NCBI GenBank assembly: GCA_050945995.1
Contig: JBMNUA010000076.1
Coordinates: forward strand, 1 to 10,542
Reading direction: 5' to 3'
DNA: 10,542 bases
Source: RUG11247 sp050945995
Lineage (GTDB): Bacteria > Bacillota > Clostridia > Christensenellales > Aristaeellaceae
Below are positions 6,321 through 10,542 of this stretch, in pieces (positions within the stretch are counted from its first letter, which is position 1; each line of letters starts with the position of its first letter). The position numbers were made by a program, and so were the translations under genes. The notes beneath the pieces are model-generated. The model searched no databases. It was not told where the DNA came from and saw only the letters and a list, made by a program, of their open reading frames with translations.

Positions 6321-8290
6321 GGGATTTCGATGAGTGATAGTTCGTCAAGCTGCTGCATCTCTTGCGCGGGGTTCTTTACGATGATTTCATACGGTGATTC
6401 CTTGGTGATGGTAAACTGCCATTCGCCATCGCCAGACGCAACAGGTACGACATGTCCTGCGCCATCTGTCATTTGAATCTGCAACTTGGTTTCGCGATTG
6501 AAGATCATGCGGTATGCGCCGGGGCGCAACGCCGTGATATGGGATGCTTCTTCGCCGGGCGCTAGCTGCGAGATTGCTTGCCCCTGCGCATCCACAAAAT
6601 CGGATGCGGGGATATCGATCCACACAGGCAGATCGCGGACATCATAAAACGCGACCTTTGATCCGGACAGCGCGCCGTTGGCGATCACGACATTGAGCTT
6701 TCTTAGCGAATCAAGCAGGGTGCAGGCGGAGCGATCATAGCGAATGGTGGCGCGGTAATCTGCGAACGGCTCTACATGGTCATGCAGCCATTGGTAGGAA
6801 GCCAGTATGCTTGCGTAGGTCTCCGGATGGGATCGGTAACGCCCCTCCTGTTCGCTTTCGACGATGTAGTCGATCCCGAACTTTGTGATGTACAGTTGAT
6901 CGTCAACCAACTTGGTGTCGCGTGGCCAGTAAACGTCCGGGTTTGATGTGATGCGAATGGGGGTGACCGAGTCATAGAGCGCATTTTCTAACGTGATGCC
7001 ATATTCCTGCGCCGTCGCCATGGACGCATTTCGCGTATCGTCGGAATTCAGGATTGCCACCGCGCCGATGGAATGCGAGAGCGGGTGATACAGCATCGCG
7101 AGCGATAATATCGATAGGAGTGCGATGCTGACGCCGCGGTGTTTACGCGACAGCAATTTATGGAGATGACCGACGCCATATGCCGCGATGAGCAACGCTC
7201 CGGCGTACATGGGAAACCCCCATCGTGCCCAATGCAGCGCGCGGGTGGAGAGGAAGACCCACCAAAATATAAACGCCGTAAACACGAGAAACTTGCGTTT
7301 ATGTTTGATCACCATCACCGATGCACCGTAGAGGAAGGGTACGACGATCAGCGCCCATGCGCCGCCCCATGCAGCGGTGAACTGGCGAATGTAATACCGC
7401 ATATTGCCGAACCAGTTGAGACCATCTGCGCCGAGATGAGAGGAGCGGTTTTCCACCTGTATGCGCGCCCACACATCGCGCCAATTGATAAATAGATTGG
7501 GCGAGATCACAAACAGCAGCGCAACATACAGGATACCTGCAAACAGGCAGTCGATGATCAACTTGCGCCAGTTTTTCCAGTTGCATGCGATGATGACAAG
7601 CCCGATCATGCCGCAATTGAGGATCGACGGATATTTATCGAGCGTGCCAAGCGCAGCCCAGAACACCGTCAGCGCTAAATTTGCATAGGACTGCTTGTTT
7701 TCATAGCGCAGCGCAAACAACATGGTCAAACACATCGCCAATGTGACCGGGACATCGGGCGTTGCGTAATGCGCGTGCTCGACATACAGCGGGTATAGGG
7801 CAAACAGCGCGCTGCCGACAAGCCCTGCTACTGCGCCGAAACCACGGAGCATGCGCCAGACAACCCAAACGGTGACAAGACCCAAGGTTGCGACATAGAG
7901 GCGTGAGATGATAAAAAATATCGGTTCGCCCAGTGCGGAGACTGGCTGCGACCAGTCTACATCGTATATCACCTTGGCATACAACCGGTACAGCACGGAG
8001 GATACCTTTTTGCCGATGTTGTCGGGTCTGTCGTAGCCGCTGGCGAGCAATGTGTTGCCGTCCGCCATTTCGATGGCAGGGCGAACGATTGCGCCTTCAT
8101 CCGGATGGAGTTCGAGCGGATATCCCCAGAAGATGCCGCTGTAACGCATGATCCCCGCGGCAACGAGCAGAAGCGCAAGGAGAAGAAACACCCATTTTTC
8201 CCGCAGGCAAGGTTTATGGAAACGCACGAAGCACACCCCATCACGAATGTATATATCAACAAATAATTCTATCACAGACCATAATGACAT
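6317..8290 (-). CDS. GT39 / ArnT-like membrane glycosyltransferase (phage cargo gene)
   Basis: A 657-residue polytopic membrane protein of the GT-C fold, resembling glycosyltransferase family 39 (lipid-carrier-dependent sugar transfer on the outer face of the membrane). Many hydrophobic segments run from about residue 33 ('WVFLLLALLLVAAG') to 400. After the first one comes an extracytoplasmic acidic motif 'ELHPDEGAIVRPAIE' (60-74), the likely catalytic Asp64-Glu65. Other family-like signatures are 'HYATPDVPVTL' (174-184) and 'ALHWARWGFPMYAG' (351-364). The C-terminal part, about 250 residues, looks soluble and extracytoplasmic. The gene opposes the phage late genes, overlaps the tip gene's stop codon, and has about 50% GC in sampled lines against about 60-75% in neighbours. 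The start is uncertain: ATG 8290 has no Shine-Dalgarno, and GTG 8236 is an alternative. Sugar and acceptor cannot be deduced. Confidence 0.85.
   Translation of the reverse strand: MSLWSVIELFVDIYIRDGVCFVRFHKPCLREKWVFLLLALLLVAAGIMRYSGIFWGYPLELHPDEGAIVRPAIEMADGNTLLASGYDRPDNIGKKVSSVLYRLYAKVIYDVDWSQPVSALGEPIFFIISRLYVATLGLVTVWVVWRMLRGFGAVAGLVGSALFALYPLYVEHAHYATPDVPVTLAMCLTMLFALRYENKQSYANLALTVFWAALGTLDKYPSILNCGMIGLVIIACNWKNWRKLIIDCLFAGILYVALLFVISPNLFINWRDVWARIQVENRSSHLGADGLNWFGNMRYYIRQFTAAWGGAWALIVVPFLYGASVMVIKHKRKFLVFTAFIFWWVFLSTRALHWARWGFPMYAGALLIAAYGVGHLHKLLSRKHRGVSIALLSILSLAMLYHPLSHSIGAVAILNSDDTRNASMATAQEYGITLENALYDSVTPIRITSNPDVYWPRDTKLVDDQLYITKFGIDYIVESEQEGRYRSHPETYASILASYQWLHDHVEPFADYRATIRYDRSACTLLDSLRKLNVVIANGALSGSKVAFYDVRDLPVWIDIPASDFVDAQGQAISQLAPGEEASHITALRPGAYRMIFNRETKLQIQMTDGAGHVVPVASGDGEWQFTITKESPYEIIVKNPAQEMQQLDELSLIEIP
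8266..8274 (-). promoter_or_regulatory. Possible extended -10 promoter element for the glycosyltransferase gene
   Basis: On the minus strand the sequence reads TGATAGAAT, an extended -10 (TGn plus TAGAAT, five of six matches to TATAAT), in the most AT-rich stretch of the window. No good -35 lies at 17 bases. A separate pair, TTTACA (8303-8308) with CATTAT (8281-8286) at 16-base spacing, is an alternative. Either would start transcription inside the first codons of the longest reading frame, so if real the true start codon lies further in. Confidence 0.35.
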
Positions 8291-8352
8291 AAGGCAAGGA
8301 AATGTAAAGACGACATAAACAATTCACAAACACAGACAAAGGAGGATCGAGG
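8291..8352. other. AT-rich divergent intergenic region between cargo gene and endolysin
   Basis: A 62-base gap between two divergent genes, much richer in A/T than the flanking phage genes. It contains the strong endolysin ribosome binding site at its right end and part of the possible promoter for the minus-strand gene at its left end. CATAAT at 8280-8285 on the + strand could be a -10 for the lysis genes, but no matching -35 was found. Confidence 0.5.
8338..8345 (+). promoter_or_regulatory. Near-consensus ribosome binding site of the endolysin
   Basis: AAAGGAGG lies seven bases before the ATG at 8353, the best Shine-Dalgarno in the window. It fixes the endolysin start and suggests high translation once the lysis message is made. 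Confidence 0.85.
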
Positions 8353-9105
8353 ATGAACATTTGGACAGGCGATCATCTCGCGAAATGGGCGGAGCGTGCG
8401 CTCGACGCGGGCGCGGGCTACTGGTACGGCACATGTTGGTATCGGGCGACGGACGATTTGCTTGCGCGCAAAGCGAAGCAGTACCCCGCGCACTACGCGC
8501 AGGCGCGCATGAGCGCCTATGCGCGCGACATCGCACGCGGGCGCATGGTCTGCGACTGCGTGGGGCTGATCAAGGGATTTTTTTGGACGGCGGACGGGGC
8601 GGCGGGCAACCAATACCAATCGAACAACTGCCCGGACACCTCCGCCAACGGCATGTACGCCATCTGCCGCGCGGGCGGCGGGCTCTCGGATCTGCCCGAG
8701 CAGCGCGGCGCGCTGCTTTGGAAGAAGGGGCACATCGGGATCTACGCCGGGGGCGGCATGGCGATCGAGGCGCGCGGATTCGGGCACGGCGTGGTGAAAA
8801 CCGCGGTCGCGGGCAGGGGATGGACGAACTGGGGATTTTTGCCCGAGTCGATGCTCGGATACCCCGGCGCGGCGGCGGTCGGCGGCGAGCCCATGCTGCG
8901 CTACGGCGCGCGCGGGCAGGCGGTGGCGCGCATGCAGGCGATGCTCAAAGCATGGGACGCAGGCGCGCTGCCCGCTTGGGGCGCGGACGGCATCTTCGGC
9001 GCGGAGACGCGCGCGTGGGTTCGGCGGTTTCAGGCGGCGATGCGCATCGGCGTGGACGGCATCGTGGGACCTGTGACCTGGGGAAAGCTCAAGGAGGTGG
9101 GATGA
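8353..9105 (+). CDS. Endolysin: NlpC/P60-type peptidase or amidase with C-terminal peptidoglycan-binding domain
   Basis: A 250-residue cell-wall hydrolase that would cut peptide or amide bonds in host peptidoglycan at the end of the lytic cycle. Residues about 1-170 look like an NlpC/P60-type cysteine peptidase: the 'VCDCVGLIKGFFW' motif gives Asp68-Cys69 as probable nucleophile, and 'WKKGHIGIYAGGGMAIEA' supplies His127 and a possible third polar residue. Residues about 182-247 are a PG_binding_1-like domain ('LRYGARGQAVARMQAML', 'GADGIFGAETRAWVRRFQ', 'VDGIVGPVTWGKL'). There is no signal peptide, so export would depend on a holin, which fits the three-helix membrane protein two genes on. The stop overlaps the next start as ATGA. 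Confidence 0.9.
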   Translation: MNIWTGDHLAKWAERALDAGAGYWYGTCWYRATDDLLARKAKQYPAHYAQARMSAYARDIARGRMVCDCVGLIKGFFWTADGAAGNQYQSNNCPDTSANGMYAICRAGGGLSDLPEQRGALLWKKGHIGIYAGGGMAIEARGFGHGVVKTAVAGRGWTNWGFLPESMLGYPGAAAVGGEPMLRYGARGQAVARMQAMLKAWDAGALPAWGADGIFGAETRAWVRRFQAAMRIGVDGIVGPVTWGKLKEVG

Positions 9106-9359
9106 TGGCATATCAGCTGATCGGGGTGATCGCATCGGCGGTTTCGATCTTCGGCGCGCTCATCAAGGTGATCGCAAAGCTAAACGCGCAGCAGCGCGAT
9201 TTCGCCGAGACGCGAAAGCTCGCCGCGCGCAGCGACGAGACGGGGCGGCTTTTACTCAAGGCGTCGATCGCGATCTTAGACGGACTCAGGCAGCAGGGCG
9301 CGAACGGCAAAGTCAAGGAGATGCACGAGACGCTCATCGCCTACGCGGTGGAGAATTGA
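9102..9359 (+). CDS. Small lysis-cassette membrane protein, one transmembrane helix
   Basis: An 85-residue protein with a single N-terminal hydrophobic helix (about residues 5-24, 'QLIGVIASAVSIFGALIKVI') followed by a charged helical tail ending 'GKVKEMHETLIAYAVEN'. The later segment 'LLLKASIAILDGLRQQGANG' recalls a class of small Firmicutes phage proteins often seen next to holins ('L..GL...G.NG.v.'). Its place between endolysin and holin candidate suggests a role in lysis, such as a second holin or holin partner, but no function is established. It starts at 9102 (ATGA overlap) or 9105, with Shine-Dalgarno aaggaggtggg (9091-9101). Confidence 0.65.
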   Translation: MMAYQLIGVIASAVSIFGALIKVIAKLNAQQRDFAETRKLAARSDETGRLLLKASIAILDGLRQQGANGKVKEMHETLIAYAVEN

Positions 9360-9367
9360 GGGGAGAT

Positions 9368-9655
9368 ATGGAACTGGATTATACCTGGGCGTCGCTTGGC
9401 ACGACGGCGGGCTGCGCCGCGGCGGTGCTGCTCGTGACCCAATACATCAAGGACTACACGCCGCGCTGGCTGCCGACGCGCCTGCTCGCGCTCGTGCTCT
9501 CGTTTCTATTCTTGCTGTGCGCGTGGGGCTTTGGCGCAAACGCGCGCTCGGCGGCGGACATCCCGCTGATCGCCGTCAACGCCTTCCCTGTGGCGCTCGC
9601 CGCGATGGGGGCATACGAGACGGCGCTCAAGGACAAAACGGCGCAAGCGCAGTAA
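9368..9655 (+). CDS. Holin candidate, three transmembrane helices
   Basis: A 95-residue membrane protein with three predicted hydrophobic segments: about 8-25 ('SLGTTAGCAAAVLLVTQ'), 39-56 ('LLALVLSFLFLLCAWGFG') and 64-83 ('DIPLIAVNAFPVALAAMGAY'), then a short charged tail. Size, topology and position after the endolysin fit a class I type holin that permeabilises the membrane for the endolysin. The ATG at 9368 is preferred over an upstream in-frame TTG at 9356 because the Shine-Dalgarno gaggggaga (9358-9366) directly precedes it. It is the last phage gene before the host gene. Confidence 0.75.
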   Translation: MELDYTWASLGTTAGCAAAVLLVTQYIKDYTPRWLPTRLLALVLSFLFLLCAWGFGANARSAADIPLIAVNAFPVALAAMGAYETALKDKTAQAQ

Positions 9656-9663
9656 AATATCTG

Positions 9664-9692
9664 TTGATCGGCGGCAGGATTGATGCTATAAT
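9664..9692 (+). promoter_or_regulatory. Sigma-A-type promoter of plsY
   Basis: TTGATC (9664-9669), a 17-base spacer, and a perfect TATAAT (9687-9692). The last T of the -10 lies only six bases before the plsY ATG, so transcription should start at or within a base or two of the initiation codon. Confidence 0.8.
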
Positions 9693-9698
9693 AACAGT

Positions 9699-10355
<657 letters not shown>

Positions 10356-10367
10356 ATACATACAAAA

Positions 10368-10388
10368 AATGCCGCAAGAAGCGGCATT
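10368..10388. terminator. Terminator-like hairpin after plsY, T tract only on the minus strand
   Basis: A perfect 8-bp stem, AATGCCGC (10368-10375) with GCGGCATT (10381-10388), and loop AAGAA. It lies 13 bases after the plsY stop. Six A residues (10364-10369) adjoin the left arm, so read on the minus strand it is a good intrinsic terminator with a U tract. On the plus strand the right arm is followed by CAGCCTG, not T residues, so termination of plsY itself should be weak. The missing right half of a bidirectional terminator fits an IS insertion at 10388/10389. Confidence 0.7.
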
Positions 10389-10406
10389 CAGCCTGAAGAC
10401 AAAGTC

Positions 10407-10431
10407 CCCCTACCGTTTTACACGGCAGGGG
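10407..10431 (+). promoter_or_regulatory. Hairpin at the IS left end, overlapping the transposase promoter
   Basis: CCCCTACCGT (10407-10416) pairs with ACGGCAGGGG (10422-10431) with one A-C mismatch and a five-base loop, followed by ATATTTGTT. In a transcript entering from plsY it could act as a terminator or block read-through into the transposase gene. The TTTACA -35 sequence occupies its loop and the first base of the right arm. Confidence 0.6.
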
Positions 10432-10445
10432 ATATTTGTTATAAT
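10417..10445 (+). promoter_or_regulatory. Promoter of the IS1182-type transposase
   Basis: TTTACA (10417-10422, five of six to consensus), a 17-base spacer, and a perfect TATAAT (10440-10445). Transcription would start about 10452, ten bases before the ATG, right at a GGTGAT stretch (10452-10457) that can pair with the 16S rRNA end. Confidence 0.75.
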
Positions 10446-10461
10446 AGAGCGGGTGATAAAC

Positions 10462-10542
10462 ATGTTGGTAACGGGTCAAAGCAACGGAACTGATCAAATC
10501 GAAATGGTGAGCATCGACGAGTTGGTGCCAAAGGATCACTTG
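10462..10542 (+). CDS. IS1182-family transposase, N-terminus (partial, runs off window)
   Basis: The first 27 codons are open to the window edge. The segment 'DQIEMVSIDELVPKDHL' is the characteristic N-terminus of IS1182-family DDE transposases, which typically read '..q.emvsl..LVP.DHllRkId'. The remaining roughly 400 or more residues, including the catalytic DDE triad, are outside the window, so it is not possible to say if the gene is intact. The start is supported by a GGTGAT ribosome-binding stretch five bases upstream and a strong promoter. Confidence 0.8.
   Translation, partial: MLVTGQSNGTDQIEMVSIDELVPKDHL

Larger units (their letters stand above)
1..9655 (+). mobile_element. Prophage late region: tail, cargo and lysis modules (left part outside window)
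   Basis: A colinear set of head-tail joining, tail tube, tail chaperone, tape measure, tail tip, endolysin and holin-like genes on the + strand, in the canonical late-gene order of siphophages, with one opposite-strand cargo gene. Terminase, portal, capsid, integrase and regulatory genes would lie left of the window. The right boundary is inferred from the last lysis gene (stop at 9655) and the housekeeping gene plsY beginning at 9699. No attachment site could be identified without the other prophage end. It could be an intact or a decayed prophage; every gene visible here has an open frame. Confidence 0.85.
10389..10542 (+). mobile_element. Left end of an IS1182-family insertion sequence (partial)
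   Basis: It begins somewhere between the plsY hairpin and the transposase gene; 10389 is inferred as the left edge because the T tract expected after the hairpin is missing there. It contains a hairpin, a promoter and the first 27 codons of a transposase. Inverted repeat and target duplication cannot be checked because the right end is outside the window. Confidence 0.6.

Noticed and set aside
8361..9101. Long upstream extension of the small membrane protein gene, in another frame of the endolysin
   Set aside because: The upstream part is an Arg/Gly-rich shadow. The real start is ATG 9102 or 9105 after aaggaggtggg.
8272..9135. Minus-strand open frame opposite the endolysin
   Set aside because: Arginine/alanine-rich shadow of the endolysin gene, which has catalytic motifs and a near-consensus ribosome binding site.
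9645..9657. GCGCAAGCGC palindrome at the end of the holin gene as a terminator
   Set aside because: The loop would be only two bases and the stem four, with no T tract; too weak to call.

Overview
The window is the tail and lysis part of a siphovirus-like prophage. It runs into a host lipid gene (plsY) on the right and then into the start of an IS1182-type insertion sequence. The phage genes are GC-rich with strongly GCG/GGC-biased codons. The host gene is the PlsX/PlsY-type acyltransferase usual in Gram-positive bacteria, and the endolysin has an NlpC/P60 plus peptidoglycan-binding layout. Together these suggest a GC-rich Firmicute, probably a gut-associated member of the Clostridia; the species cannot be told from the sequence.

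Layout. Positions 1-6320 (+) hold a compact tail operon: the end of an upstream gene, an HK97-gp10-like protein, a tail-terminator-like protein, the tail tube, two small tail-assembly-chaperone-like proteins, an unusually short tape measure (178 residues), a small DUF6711-like protein, and one 1168-residue tail-tip protein. The tip protein joins a hub-like N-terminus, a ten-residue-repeat stalk, a beta-rich region and a C-terminal DNRLRE-like domain. Genes are spaced by a few bases or overlap by ATGA/TAATG, so they are probably co-translated. Positions 6317-8290 (-) hold a GT39/ArnT-like membrane glycosyltransferase. It is convergent with the tip gene, with overlapping stop codons, and its GC content is clearly lower: a typical 'moron' or lysogenic-conversion cargo gene. 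Positions 8353-9655 (+) are the lysis cassette: endolysin, a small one-helix membrane protein and a three-helix holin candidate.

The phage appears to end within the 43 bases between the holin gene and plsY (9699-10355, +). plsY has a TTGATC-N17-TATAAT promoter so close to its ATG that the transcript should be essentially leaderless. After plsY comes a terminator-like hairpin. Its left A tract is intact but the matching right T tract is missing. About 75 bases on, the N-terminus of an IS1182-family transposase begins (10462 to the window edge), with its own promoter (TTTACA-N17-TATAAT) embedded in a second hairpin. The simplest reading is an IS inserted at the right foot of the plsY terminator.

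How it fits together: the structural operon builds a tail that may be very short, with adhesion functions concentrated in one tip polypeptide. The glycosyltransferase may change the lysogen's surface glycans. The lysis cassette releases progeny. No terminator is visible between the lysis genes and plsY, so late phage transcription could enter the host lipid gene.
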